NCBI GenBank assembly: GCA_964352675.1
Contig: CAYGSN010000001.1
Location: forward strand, 111,520-175,519
Length of the DNA stretch: 64,000 bases
Direction of reading: 5' to 3'
Source of the DNA: CAYGSN01 sp964352675
Lineage (GTDB): Bacteria > Pseudomonadota > Alphaproteobacteria > Micavibrionales > Micavibrionaceae
A model generated the notes under the pieces. It did no database searches, had not been told where the DNA came from, and saw nothing but the letters and a program-made list of their open reading frames with translations. Below, piece after piece: positions 42,690 to 51,479 of this stretch; position 1 is the first letter of the stretch, and each line of letters opens with the position of its first letter. Position numbers and translations under genes: made by a program.

Positions 42690-43307
42690 TTAGGGGCGAA
42701 TATTCCACCCTTTGGCCATCCAGTGTCCGCCGCGCCATTCGAAAACGGCCAGCGCCCCGGTAGCAAGCTTGATATCGTGGCGCTCCAGAAAACCCTCAAA
42801 ATCACCTGTAATCCGTGGAGCAAAGCGCGCCACGCCGTTGGAGGTGACAACTAGAACGGTTTTCCCCGGATGGTCTTTTTGCATCTGATAGGCAAAGCGC
42901 AGCCAGTTTTCCGTGATCTGCGCCGGATCAAAATTCCAGCCATGCGGCAGGATCGCCCGTTCGTCCCACGCCGCCAGCATTTCCTCCCCCAGCCGGGCGA
43001 TAACCTTGTCCTCCGGCATGTTTTCATCGGGGCCGTAATCAACTTCATTGAAAATTTCCTGCACGAAAAGCGGTATATCTGTCCCGGCTTCTTGCAGGGC
43101 GATAGCGGCGGTCTGCTGGGTGCGCTGGAGTTGGGAGACATAGACAATATCGGGAACCATATTGTGCTCCCGCAGATATCTCCCCAGTGCGCGGGCTTGT
43201 TCTTCGCCTGTCTCCACAAGCGGTATATCGGTGCGCGAGCCAACGCGCCTCGGTTTTTCATCGGAGCGGAATGTATTACCATGGCGGGCGATAATTAGCG
43301 TTGTCAT
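42690..43307 (-). CDS. Histidine phosphatase (phosphoglycerate mutase-like) family protein
   Basis: 205 residues. Phosphohistidine motif in LIIARHGNTFRSDEKPRRVG, second arginine in SQLQRTQQTAA, and the second histidine position appears as TSNGVARFAP rather than the usual VxHG, so the second catalytic His is not in its normal place. The protein may act on a small phosphoester; true glycolytic mutase activity is doubtful. Its start overlaps the kdsB stop by four bases (ATGA), so it is translationally coupled to KDO activation. Confidence 0.85.
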   Translation of the reverse strand: MTTLIIARHGNTFRSDEKPRRVGSRTDIPLVETGEEQARALGRYLREHNMVPDIVYVSQLQRTQQTAAIALQEAGTDIPLFVQEIFNEVDYGPDENMPEDKVIARLGEEMLAAWDERAILPHGWNFDPAQITENWLRFAYQMQKDHPGKTVLVVTSNGVARFAPRITGDFEGFLERHDIKLATGALAVFEWRGGHWMAKGWNIRP

Positions 43308-44158
43308 GCGGCATCCTCAACTGTGCTAAGAAATGTCTCTGCGCGGGCTAAATCTTCCGGTGTGTCAATCCCGGCGCGGGCCAGCCCTTCACCGGGATGA
43401 ACGATCACGCATTGCACCGGTACGCCATGCTCCAGGAGGCGGAGCTGTTCCAGCCCTTCCATCTCCTCACACACGCCGGAGGGGAGCTTGCAAAAAGTTT
43501 CCAGTACATCGGTGCGGAACCCATAGAGTCCCATATGTTGATAGACGGGCGATTGTTTCATTTCTTTGCGCACTGTTTCTTCATTCCGAATAACGGGCAG
43601 GATGGATTTGGAAAACCACAAAGCCTGGCGCATCTTTTCTGGATGTTCGTTTTGTGCGCTTTGGGACAGTACAGCCGTCGTGCCGGAATGCGGGCTGTCT
43701 TTCTTCGCCTCGCGCAGGGCATCAAGGTCATCCCAGCTTAGGCGGTGCACGGGCGTGACGACCTGTGCATTGGGTTTATCGATAATGGATTGGATAAGAT
43801 CACGCAGGACGGAGACGGGCAAGAATGGCACATCACCTTGCAGGTTAATCACAAAATCCGGCCATTGATCAAGTTGCCTTATGGCGGCTAAGACCCGGTC
43901 AGAACCGGTTTTACAGCTTTCTGGCGTCATGATATAAGGAACGCCCAAGACAGAGGCATGTTCGGCAATACGCTTGTCATCCGTGGTCACAAAAATATTG
44001 ATGGTCAGATATTCTTCCATTTCGGCGAATTCCTTCACCGTTTCCTTTGCAAGTTCGACCACGCGCTGGAGCATGGATTTATCACCAATCATCGCCAGAG
44101 GCTTGCCGGGGAAGCGGGTTGATCCGTAACGGGCGGGGATTGCGATTGTGATTTTCAT
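43304..44158 (-). CDS. kdsB: CMP-KDO synthetase
   Basis: Activates 3-deoxy-manno-octulosonate with CTP for lipopolysaccharide inner core. 284 residues, somewhat longer than the usual 250. Signature MKITIAIPARYGSTRFPGKPL, then VATDDxxI-type TTDDKRIAEHASVLG, CKTGSDRVLAAI, VINLQGDVPFL and KSILPVIRNE, QHMGLYGFRTDVLETFC. It implies the cell makes KDO-containing LPS. Between yejA and the phosphatase gene, 15 bases from yejA upstream. Confidence 0.95.
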   Translation of the reverse strand: MKITIAIPARYGSTRFPGKPLAMIGDKSMLQRVVELAKETVKEFAEMEEYLTINIFVTTDDKRIAEHASVLGVPYIMTPESCKTGSDRVLAAIRQLDQWPDFVINLQGDVPFLPVSVLRDLIQSIIDKPNAQVVTPVHRLSWDDLDALREAKKDSPHSGTTAVLSQSAQNEHPEKMRQALWFSKSILPVIRNEETVRKEMKQSPVYQHMGLYGFRTDVLETFCKLPSGVCEEMEGLEQLRLLEHGVPVQCVIVHPGEGLARAGIDTPEDLARAETFLSTVEDAA

Positions 44159-44173
44159 CGTTTTGTTCGGCCT

Positions 44174-46036
44174 CTATTCACTCTGGGCCCACCAAGTTTG
44201 GGTGATGAGAGGGGAAATGCCAGAGAGGTTATCCGGGTGCTGTAGCTTTTTCCAATAGGCAATTCGCCATTTATTATAGTGCCACATCGGGATCACGTAG
44301 TGGTTCCACAGCAAGATACGATCAAGCGCGCGGACCTTTGTCACCAGATCTTCGCGGCTATCGGCCTGAATAATCATATCAATAATTTCATCCACCACCG
44401 GATCTTTGATGCCTATTAAATTGCGCGAGCCTTCAATGTCGGCCTTATTTGAGCCCCAGAAATCACGTTGTTCATTGCCCGGCGAATTGGATTGCCCAAA
44501 GGCACCAATGGTCATGTCAAAATCAAATGTGTTTACACGGTTTTGATATTGCGCCGTATCGACCACCCGGAAATTGGCCTTCACGCCCATACGCTCCAGA
44601 TTGCGGATAAAGGGCAAAACCCATTTTTCAAATTGCGGGTTGGAATCCAGAATTTCAAATTCCAGACGTATGGGGCCATTGGGTCCCTTTTTGCTGCGGA
44701 TTTTATCGGGCCCAAGCGTCCATCCGGCCTGTTCCAGAATCTGCATGCCTTTGCGCAGATTGTCCCGTGCATTGCCGGATCCATCTGTCTTTGGCGGTGT
44801 GTAGGTTTGGGTGAAGACCTCATCGGGGATGCGCCCGCGATACCGCTCAAGCAGTTCCAACTCAGCGCCTTCAGGAAGGCCGATCGAGGCCAGCTCGGAA
44901 TTATCGTAATAGCTGTCGGTACGGATGTACTCGCCAAATGCAAATTGCTTGTTCGACCATTCAAAATCAAAAGCGTAGGCCAGCGCCTCGCGCACGGCCT
45001 TATCCTGAAAAACTGGCTTTCGGATGTTATAGACAAAGCTCTGCATACCCGCCGGGCGCTCATGGTCGATTTCTTCCTTGATAATGCGGCCATCCAGAAC
45101 GGGCGGGGCATTATAGCCTTGCTCCCACAGCTTGGCCGTGTTCTCCAGGCGGATATCATATTCACCGGAGAAAAACGCCTCTAATGCAACATTATCGTCG
45201 CGGTAATAATCATAGACAATCCGGTCAAAATTATAGAAGCCTTTGAAAAAGGGCAGGTCCTTGCCCCACCAATCATCACGGCGGATAAATTCAATCGAGC
45301 GCCCGCTATCCACTTTGCCGACTTTATACGGCCCGCTGCCTAATGGCGGGGTGAGGGAGGTCTCATCAAAAACGCGGCCCTCGCTCGTCCAGTAATGTTT
45401 CGGCAGGATCGACATTTCTGCAATGATAAGAGGGAGTTCGGCATTATTCTTGATTCCAAATTCAAACTTTACCCGGCGCTCATTTTCAGCCACGACGGCT
45501 GTCACGTCATGCCAGTAAGCTCTGAAAAAGGGTTGGCCTTTATCCCGCAGCGTGTTGAACGTCCAGACCACATCTTCGGCTGTAATCGGTTTTCCGTCCG
45601 CCCAGCGCGCTTCGGGGCGCAAATTAAATGCCACCCAGGATTTATCCTCCGGCATTTCAATGCTTTCGGCAATAATACCGTAAAGCGTGAAGGGCTCATC
45701 CCAGCTATTTTGCATCAGGCTTTCATAGACCAGACCGCTGCGAATGAAATCAAATCCGGCCGCCGGGGAGCCCTTGACGATGAAGGGGTTGAGGGAATCA
45801 AAAGTCCCAATCGCGCTGACATGCAATGTTCCCCTCTTCGGCGCGTCTGGATTGACGTAGCTTAAATGTTCAAAATCAGGGGCGTATTTTGGCTCGCCAT
45901 GCAGGGCAATTGCATGTTGCGGCTGCGGCGGTGTCAGGTTGTCTTCAAACGCAGGGGGGAGGGCAGCATCTTGCGCCTGTGCTAAAAATGGATTGAAAGA
46001 AATAAGTAGGAAGAATAACCAGTAAAAATGCTTCAT
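44174..46036 (-). CDS. yejA: Oligopeptide ABC transporter substrate-binding protein YejA
   Basis: Periplasmic family-5 binding protein. 620 residues with signal peptide MKHFYWLFFLLISFNPFLAQ, cleaved near AQA-QD. SBP_bac_5 features: HALHGEPKYAPDF-type start, SLVYE-like RSGLVYESLMQNSWDEPFTL, LRPEARWADGKPITAEDVVW, PPLGSGPYKV, AGMQSFVYNIRKPVFQDKAVREAL (shown in part as PAGMQSFVYNIRKP), and GAFGQSNSPGNEQRDFWGS. Order yejA-kdsB-phosphatase-yejB-(155)-yejE differs from E. coli, and yejF is far off. Confidence 0.93.
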   Translation of the reverse strand: MKHFYWLFFLLISFNPFLAQAQDAALPPAFEDNLTPPQPQHAIALHGEPKYAPDFEHLSYVNPDAPKRGTLHVSAIGTFDSLNPFIVKGSPAAGFDFIRSGLVYESLMQNSWDEPFTLYGIIAESIEMPEDKSWVAFNLRPEARWADGKPITAEDVVWTFNTLRDKGQPFFRAYWHDVTAVVAENERRVKFEFGIKNNAELPLIIAEMSILPKHYWTSEGRVFDETSLTPPLGSGPYKVGKVDSGRSIEFIRRDDWWGKDLPFFKGFYNFDRIVYDYYRDDNVALEAFFSGEYDIRLENTAKLWEQGYNAPPVLDGRIIKEEIDHERPAGMQSFVYNIRKPVFQDKAVREALAYAFDFEWSNKQFAFGEYIRTDSYYDNSELASIGLPEGAELELLERYRGRIPDEVFTQTYTPPKTDGSGNARDNLRKGMQILEQAGWTLGPDKIRSKKGPNGPIRLEFEILDSNPQFEKWVLPFIRNLERMGVKANFRVVDTAQYQNRVNTFDFDMTIGAFGQSNSPGNEQRDFWGSNKADIEGSRNLIGIKDPVVDEIIDMIIQADSREDLVTKVRALDRILLWNHYVIPMWHYNKWRIAYWKKLQHPDNLSGISPLITQTWWAQSE

Positions 46037-46105
46037 AACGGACCCCTTAAATGATCAAAAGTAGTTAAATACTAATGACTTTGCCTAAGGAGTCTATAAA
46101 GAATT

Positions 46106-46525
46106 TTAGCCGATCAAGAGAGGTTGCCTTTCGTCAGGAACTGGCCGCTTAATTTTCAACTGGCCGCCCAACCCAATAATTTCAAGCATTTCTTGCGGTG
46201 CGTCCGCTCTGATGAAACCTGATTCCTCGCCATCTTCTAACTTAGTAATGGCATATAATTCATTACTTTCAATGTCATCTCTCCAATATTTAAAATGCTT
46301 TGCGAAATCTGACCTATTAATCTCATAAATCTGGTATCCGGCTTCTTCCAGCTTTGCGACGGCTGATGCAGGAATTACATATCCAATAAGAGCGTTATCA
46401 GGATTACTCCCAAGAAGCACTGCTTCAGGTTTATCCTTTTTATTTATGTCGTCAGCAGCCACAGTAAAGGCACCCAGTACCGATGATACTGGCATTGATT
46501 CTATAGTTCTCCTATACGCAGACAT
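46106..46525 (-). CDS. Hypothetical protein, 139 residues
   Basis: Unrecognised soluble protein (MSAYRRTIESMPVSSVLGAF). Residues about 30-75 (VLLGSNPDNALIGYVIPASA, VAKLEEAGYQIYEINRSDF) have a short Ala-Val-Lys helix reminiscent of antitoxin-like folds, but this is not enough for a call. AGGGAAG lies nine bases before the ATG and a good promoter is upstream. Monocistronic between the HAD gene and yejA. Confidence 0.72.
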   Translation of the reverse strand: MSAYRRTIESMPVSSVLGAFTVAADDINKKDKPEAVLLGSNPDNALIGYVIPASAVAKLEEAGYQIYEINRSDFAKHFKYWRDDIESNELYAITKLEDGEESGFIRADAPQEMLEIIGLGGQLKIKRPVPDERQPLLIG

Positions 46526-46555
46526 GTTAACTTCCCTTTCAAAAAATATTAGGGA

Positions 46556-46584
46556 AATATAATAGAATATAGCATAAAAGTCAA
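46556..46584 (-). promoter_or_regulatory. Sigma-70-like promoter of the 139-residue gene
   Basis: On the minus strand -35 TTGACT (46579-46584), 17-base spacer, -10 TATATT (46556-46561). The predicted start is about 46549, 24 bases before the ATG. The -35 overlaps an 8-bp dyad GCATAAAA/TTTTATGC (46572-46593), which could be an operator. Confidence 0.65.
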
Positions 46585-46596
46585 TTTTTATGCGCG

Positions 46597-46626
46597 TGGG
46601 GTTTATTGGGGTTTATTGGGGTTTAT
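46597..46626. repeat. Tandem 10-bp repeat GGGGTTTATT, three units
   Basis: Two exact units of GGGGTTTATT and a third with one change, running into the stop codon of the HAD gene. The repeat is G-rich on the plus strand; its length could vary by slippage and shift the end of the HAD reading frame. Confidence 0.75.
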
Positions 46627-47486
46627 ATGGCGAAGCCAGCCATCGTGTAGGTGGGTTTATGGTGCTGCTCTTCAAGCATCGCCTCAATCTTGGCTAAATC
46701 TGCTTCTCCTGGTGCGTGGTCGAGCTGCACTTCTTCCCAATGAATGCCGACCAGATTAAAGACGCTATCGATCCCAAAGCCATTTGCGCCGGCAATATCA
46801 GTATGTAGGGAATCCCCGATCGCAACGACTTTAGATTTCTCAGGCCGCCCAAGCAACGCATGACAGCGCTCATAAACCGGCGCGTGCGGTTTGCCGTGAT
46901 AGACGACTTTACCGCCCTTTCCTTCATATGCGGCGGCATAGGTTCCCGCACACAAATATTGCGTATCGCCGATATTCACCACCAGATCGGGGTTTGAACA
47001 AATCATCGGCAGGCCCATTTTAATCGCGGCTTTAAGCGGCGCATCCAGGCTTTTCTCATAGCCATCATCCGCGCCGGGTGCGGCATTCAAGATAAAGCTC
47101 GCGCCTTCTGGTCCGTCCAGAATATTCAGATCCAGCCCGTCCAGCATTTCAAACATAAGTCCTGTGCCAATGAACCAGCAATCATGCCCGCAATTTTGAT
47201 GAAATGCATCCGGGCGTTCTTTGAGTGCATGATATGTTGCTTCACCCGATGTGACGATGTGATCATAGAGATCGCGACCGATCCCCATAGTCTTCATTTG
47301 CTGTGCTGCCCCGCCTGCACGTCTTGGGGAGTTGGAGAGGAGGCAGATTTGCTTGCCGGAATTTTTCAAATATTCCAAAGCTTCGATCGTACCGGGAAAG
47401 GGATGAATTCCATCATGCACCACCCCGAATATATCCAGGATGAAATGATCATATGTATTGATGATGTCAGAAACACCTTTGATCAT
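46623..47486 (-). CDS. HAD-superfamily hydrolase, class IIA (TIGR01459-like)
   Basis: 287 residues. Motif I is in HFILDIFGVVHDGIHPFPGT, with the second Asp of the usual DxD replaced by Phe/Trp-type residue as in this alphaproteobacterial subfamily. Motif II is in CLLSNSPRRAGGA, and motif IV in KSKVVAIGDSLHTDIAGANG. The KPHAPVYERC block precedes. Probable phosphatase for a small sugar or nucleotide phosphate; substrate unknown. Start overlaps the end of the EAL gene by four bases. Its 3' end runs into a tandem repeat. Confidence 0.88.
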   Translation of the reverse strand: MIKGVSDIINTYDHFILDIFGVVHDGIHPFPGTIEALEYLKNSGKQICLLSNSPRRAGGAAQQMKTMGIGRDLYDHIVTSGEATYHALKERPDAFHQNCGHDCWFIGTGLMFEMLDGLDLNILDGPEGASFILNAAPGADDGYEKSLDAPLKAAIKMGLPMICSNPDLVVNIGDTQYLCAGTYAAAYEGKGGKVVYHGKPHAPVYERCHALLGRPEKSKVVAIGDSLHTDIAGANGFGIDSVFNLVGIHWEEVQLDHAPGEADLAKIEAMLEEQHHKPTYTMAGFAI

Positions 47487-48847
47487 GCGGCCAATCTCTG
47501 GCGATATGCGCCTTCCAAATCGGGTTTGCCGAAGAGATAGCCTTGCCCGTAATGCAAATCGAAATCCAGAAACTGGCGCAAATCGTCTTCGGTTTCAATC
47601 TTCTCAATAATCAGCGCGATGCCGTTGCCTTCGATCTTACGCTTGACCTTCCAGAAAGCAGTGTAATCACTATCCGTTTTTAGACGTTGCTTCAAAAGCT
47701 TTGCATCAACCTTAACGAAGCGCACTTTCAAAACCTGCAGGAACTTCAGGTCAAAATTCAGGTTCGTCACATGGTCAAGCGAAAAGGCACAGCCGAGCGT
47801 GCCGAGACCGCGCAGGATTTCAAGGACGGCAGGGTGCATGTCATCGAAATCCTGCTGCTGGACTTCGAATACAAGGCGGGAGGCCAGGCCGCGGTTCTTG
47901 CTTAAAAATGCCAGCAGCCTGCTCATGAAATCCTTGTTCTTCAGTGTACGGGTTGTAATGTTCAAAAACAGCGGTGTCGGGTTTTCCAGATGCGCCGTTT
48001 CCTTGACAGTTTTGAGGCAATGCACCAGCAGCATCTGGTCTATATCGTTCATCAGCTTTTCCTGTTGGGCCAGATGCATATATTGCCGTGCTGCCAGATA
48101 GGATCCGGGTTTCGCGCGGATGCGTGCGAACAGCTCATAGTAACGCACCTTGCGCTGGGGCAGGCGCATGATGGGCTGGACGAACACATCTATGCGCCGC
48201 TCGCGCACGGCATGATGCACAAGTTCTTTGATCACCAGATCGCTCATGGCGCTGGCATCAAATTCCGGGTCGTCATTGGCAAACATGATATTTGGGGGCG
48301 CTGTCTTATCAATGTCTTTCTGAGATATTGGCCTTTGTGGTTTTTCCGCCCGCGGCATGGCGTTTTTCTCGCGCTCCTGAATGTCCTTGCTGAGTGCCGA
48401 GCCGGAGCGCGGCTTGCGGCCAAGAGATTTGAGGGTGTCGGCGACCTTGCGCATTGCCGGAGCACTGCTGATTTTGGCTTTTTCCAGCTCTGTTTGTTGT
48501 TTTTCTAGGGTGAGTGCGGTCTGTGTTATGCCGTCTTTGATCTGGCTGATGTCGTTGCGGTTGCGGTTGACCTCGCGTGCCAGTTTTTCATGTTTGTCAT
48601 CCATCAGGGAAAGGCGCTTGATAAAGGCACGTTGCCAATCCGCCCGGCGTGAGCTCTCGAACATTAAAAAGCCGCCTATAAGGCTTGATCCGCCCAATAT
48701 CACAGCAAGCTCGGCGGAGATAAAGGCGCTGATGCCGATAAGGATGGCTGTGCAGAAGCCTATTGTGCTGTACAGAAGTTGGCGCTGTGTGATAACGCCC
48801 CACTGGTTTTTCCGCATGCGTCTGCGTGCTTTTGTATCAGAGCTCAT
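47483..48847 (-). CDS. TipF-like membrane protein with degenerate EAL domain
   Basis: 454 residues from the ATG at 48847 (MSSDTKARRRMRKNQWGVIT), overlapping pyrD by 11 bases. Two membrane helices (TIGFCTAILIGISAF and AVILGGSSLIGGFLMF, about 20-60), a coiled coil (about 75-125), a Lys/Pro linker, and an EAL domain (about 195-445). EAL itself reads ELF in RYYELFARIR; LFLNIT, FEVQQQD, IIEKIET and YGQGYLFGKP are kept, but the DD metal pair reads SLDHV. It is therefore probably a c-di-GMP receptor rather than an active phosphodiesterase. Layout matches Caulobacter TipF, which recruits flagellar assembly in response to c-di-GMP. Confidence 0.84.
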   Translation of the reverse strand: MSSDTKARRRMRKNQWGVITQRQLLYSTIGFCTAILIGISAFISAELAVILGGSSLIGGFLMFESSRRADWQRAFIKRLSLMDDKHEKLAREVNRNRNDISQIKDGITQTALTLEKQQTELEKAKISSAPAMRKVADTLKSLGRKPRSGSALSKDIQEREKNAMPRAEKPQRPISQKDIDKTAPPNIMFANDDPEFDASAMSDLVIKELVHHAVRERRIDVFVQPIMRLPQRKVRYYELFARIRAKPGSYLAARQYMHLAQQEKLMNDIDQMLLVHCLKTVKETAHLENPTPLFLNITTRTLKNKDFMSRLLAFLSKNRGLASRLVFEVQQQDFDDMHPAVLEILRGLGTLGCAFSLDHVTNLNFDLKFLQVLKVRFVKVDAKLLKQRLKTDSDYTAFWKVKRKIEGNGIALIIEKIETEDDLRQFLDFDLHYGQGYLFGKPDLEGAYRQRLAA

Positions 48848-49946
48848 TGGCGCTCTTTTTCCCCTTATTGATATCCTGGTGCTCCGCTCCAACGGCTTCG
48901 GATATGTGCGTGAAGCCGTCACGTTGCAGGAATTCAAGCAAACCTTTGTTTATGGAATGTGCCACAGTTGGGCCTTTAAATACAAGTCCGGAGTAGAGTT
49001 GCACCAGGCTAGCCCCGGCCCTGATTTTCTCGTAAGCCGCTTCGGCGCTTGAGATGCCACCGACACCGATAATGGGGATAGTTCCTTCTGTCAGCCTGTA
49101 AAAGTTGCGGATGAGGGCCGTTGATTTTTCATTTAGCGGCAGGCCGCTGAGCCCTCCTGCTTCGCTCCTGAAGTCAGAGGGAAGAGTTTCTGGCCGATCG
49201 AGCGTGGTGTTGGTCAGGATCAGCCCGTCAATTTCTGCCTCCAAAACGGCCTTTGCCAGTTCCTCTTGCTGAGGCTCATCCAGATCGGGGGCGAGTTTGA
49301 GCAGCAGTGGCGGCGGATGATCGCCGCAGGCTTTGTGGCGTTCTTCTTTGATGGTGCCCAGAAGCTCTAGCAACGGTTCGCGCTTTTGAAGATCCCGCAG
49401 GCCCGGCGTATTGGGGGATGAGATATTGATGGTCAGGTAATCCGCGAGCGGACCAAGCATTTTGATAAGGATGGCGTAGTCCTTTGAGGGCGTGGTTTGG
49501 CTTTTATTCATGCCGATATTAATGCCGACGACACCCGCGGGGCGGGACTTTTGCGAGAGGAACGCTTCAAAGTTTTCTTTAAAGGCATTCATCCCGCCAT
49601 TGGGAAATCCCATACGGTTGATCACGGCCTCATGGCCGGGTTCGCGGAAGATGCGGGGCTTAGGGTTGCCGTGCTGTGGCTTGGGGGTAACCGTGCCGAC
49701 CTCAACAAAACCAAAGCCAAGCTTGAAGGACGGTGCGATCACTTCGGCATTTTTATCAAAGCCCGCAGCCAGCCCCACAGGGTTTGGGAACTTTAAACCC
49801 CATAATGTGTTTTCAAGTATAGGATTTTTTACCGTAGAGCTGCAGGCAGGCATAAGACCGCTTTTCATGATTTTGAGGGTGAGGCCGTGTGCGGCCTCTG
49901 CATCCATTTTAAAAAGCAGCGGTTTTATAAGAGCGTATGAAATCAT
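48837..49946 (-). CDS. pyrD: Dihydroorotate dehydrogenase (quinone), class 2
   Basis: Oxidises dihydroorotate in pyrimidine synthesis, passing electrons to quinone at the inner membrane. 369 residues from the ATG at 49946 (MISYALIKPLLFKMDAEAAH); the longer open frame is dropped. The N-terminal membrane-binding helices of class 2 are present. FMN/substrate blocks: NPVGLAAGFDKNAE, EVGTVTPKPQHGNPKPR, NRMGFPNGG, GVNIGMNKSQ-type GINIGMNKSQT, LTINISSPNTPGLRDLQ (catalytic Ser class) and GVGGISSAEAAYEKIRAGA. Confidence 0.96.
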   Translation of the reverse strand: MISYALIKPLLFKMDAEAAHGLTLKIMKSGLMPACSSTVKNPILENTLWGLKFPNPVGLAAGFDKNAEVIAPSFKLGFGFVEVGTVTPKPQHGNPKPRIFREPGHEAVINRMGFPNGGMNAFKENFEAFLSQKSRPAGVVGINIGMNKSQTTPSKDYAILIKMLGPLADYLTINISSPNTPGLRDLQKREPLLELLGTIKEERHKACGDHPPPLLLKLAPDLDEPQQEELAKAVLEAEIDGLILTNTTLDRPETLPSDFRSEAGGLSGLPLNEKSTALIRNFYRLTEGTIPIIGVGGISSAEAAYEKIRAGASLVQLYSGLVFKGPTVAHSINKGLLEFLQRDGFTHISEAVGAEHQDINKGKKSANEL

Positions 49947-49965
49947 ATTGGTTTTCTTCAGATTT

Positions 49966-50874
49966 TTATGCGCTACGGCTGAGCTCCGCAATATCGGGCA
50001 CAACACTATACCCGTCTCCATTTTCAGCATTGCATTGTTGAGTTTCCAAATCAATCGGTTGTCGCTTGCGCGCGTTAAACAGGAAGAGGTTACACAACGT
50101 GAAACTTGCAACCGTTGTTATGGTTTCGCCCGTGAGATTACCGTTTATCAAGCCCTGTACAAGGGGCGCCGTATCTCCAGTCTGATAAAGGATTGCGGCC
50201 GCTGCCAGCGGTCTTTTTGTTACGAAATCCACTAGAGGAAATGTTCTGCCGCCCTGTTGTATGACAGGTATCAGGGCGTTGCGCTCTCGAACCAAAACAA
50301 TAAGGGCGATTGCGGCAAGTTCGGCCATGCCCATGATTCCAAAGCCCTGCTGTGGCCCGCCCGCGGCATTCAATCCGCCAATGATCAGGGGAATGCTGAT
50401 CCCGGTTTCCATGAGGGCGCAGAATTCATGCGGGTATTTTTTCGGGTCGGTCAGAAGATAACAAAAGCGCCGGGAATCCTGGGGGTCTTTATAATTCTGC
50501 TCTTCCGTCATATGTGGTGCCGGTGTTTCCGCCCGACGCAGAAGAAAAAGATTAAGAAGTGCGCTGGTTACTCCGGCCGCAAAAATATACCCATCGCCTG
50601 AATTCGCGCCCTGTGCGGCCAGTGCGATGCTTCCGGGTAGCGCCATGGCGCCGCAGGTTTTCCCAGGGTAGCGTTTATACGCAGTTTGTAAAAGATGCGA
50701 GGCTTTGTGGATAGCCAATCCGGCAATAGCGCCAATTTGATGTTCCAATTCCCCGGAATAGCGGCTTGCGGCAATGATGTTATTGGCCATACGGTCAGCC
50801 GCTGAGGCAATCCAAAACGTTGTAGACAGGCTATTCTGGGCGATATTCTTAAGTGTGGAAGAAAAAGGACTCAT
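49966..50874 (-). CDS. Hypothetical polytopic membrane protein, 302 residues
   Basis: Unrecognised. Likely hydrophobic segments include GAMALPGSIALAAQGA, IFAAGVTSALLNLFLL, ISIPLIIGGLNAAGG, GIMGMAELAAIALIVLV and TVASFTLCNLFLF. The short helices and a Pro/Gln repeat of SWEET/semi-like spacing are suggestive but not diagnostic. It sits 10 bases after pgsA's stop and 19 bases before pyrD's start on the same strand, so probably part of a pgsA-(this)-pyrD-EAL-HAD transcript. Confidence 0.75.
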   Translation of the reverse strand: MSPFSSTLKNIAQNSLSTTFWIASAADRMANNIIAASRYSGELEHQIGAIAGLAIHKASHLLQTAYKRYPGKTCGAMALPGSIALAAQGANSGDGYIFAAGVTSALLNLFLLRRAETPAPHMTEEQNYKDPQDSRRFCYLLTDPKKYPHEFCALMETGISIPLIIGGLNAAGGPQQGFGIMGMAELAAIALIVLVRERNALIPVIQQGGRTFPLVDFVTKRPLAAAAILYQTGDTAPLVQGLINGNLTGETITTVASFTLCNLFLFNARKRQPIDLETQQCNAENGDGYSVVPDIAELSRSA

Positions 50875-50884
50875 TTCTCAAAAT

Positions 50885-51433
50885 TTAGGAGATTCCTTTC
50901 ATATGCGCTAGCCCTGTTTTGAGATAGCCCCAGCCGGTTACAACCGTGAGCGCGGTGGCGGCGAGTAAGAGAGCAAGCCCAATCCAGTACAGAATATAGT
51001 GGGAAGGCCCGACGATCAGGAAGGCCAGGGACATCATTTGCGTGGCCGTTTTCCATTTCGCCAGCTTTGTCACGGGCATCTGCACATTATACGGCCCCAG
51101 ATATTCCCGAAGGCCCGAAACCAGAAACTCCCGCGCCATGATAACCATGACCGCGAGGCAGGCAAACCCGTCCATATGACCGGCTGCAATCAGTGCGATC
51201 ATGATGATGCCGACATAAATTTTGTCGGATATAGGATCCAGGAAGGTTCCGAATGGCGTGACCAGATTATATTTCCGTGCGATCCATCCATCCAGAAAAT
51301 CAGTCAGCGCGCCGATGATATAGAGAAACAGGCAAGTCCACGCGGCCCATGCAGTTTGCTGAAAGAGTAGCAACACCATGATAGGCAAAAGACAGAGGCG
51401 GGCCACAGTCAGGATATTGGGGAGGTTCCACAT
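50885..51433 (-). CDS. pgsA: CDP-diacylglycerol-glycerol-3-phosphate 3-phosphatidyltransferase
   Basis: Makes phosphatidylglycerophosphate for phosphatidylglycerol. 182 residues from the ATG at 51433 (MWNLPNILTVARLCLLPIMV), which matches family starts. The CDP-alcohol phosphotransferase motif D..D.G..AR..G...G...D...D appears in LTDFLDGWIARKYNLVTPFG followed by TFLDPISDKIYVG. Four to five membrane helices. Downstream of ctrA by 46 bases. Confidence 0.94.
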   Translation of the reverse strand: MWNLPNILTVARLCLLPIMVLLLFQQTAWAAWTCLFLYIIGALTDFLDGWIARKYNLVTPFGTFLDPISDKIYVGIIMIALIAAGHMDGFACLAVMVIMAREFLVSGLREYLGPYNVQMPVTKLAKWKTATQMMSLAFLIVGPSHYILYWIGLALLLAATALTVVTGWGYLKTGLAHMKGIS

Positions 51434-51479
51434 TTCGTGTGCCGTGTTCCTTGTGCCAATCAATCAGGGAGGCTAAAAC

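Noticed and set aside
42608..42850. 80-residue minus-strand ORF and overlapping 91-residue plus ORF
   Set aside because: Both overlap the end of the histidine phosphatase in other frames and have no supporting signal.
46532..46556. TTCCCT/AGGGAA dyad that could hide the ribosome binding site of the 139-residue gene
   Set aside because: The upstream arm lies within the -10 region, before the predicted transcript start, so it would not be in the RNA.
49492..50235. 247-residue plus-strand ORF
   Set aside because: Antisense to pyrD and the 302-residue membrane protein; shadow of their codons.
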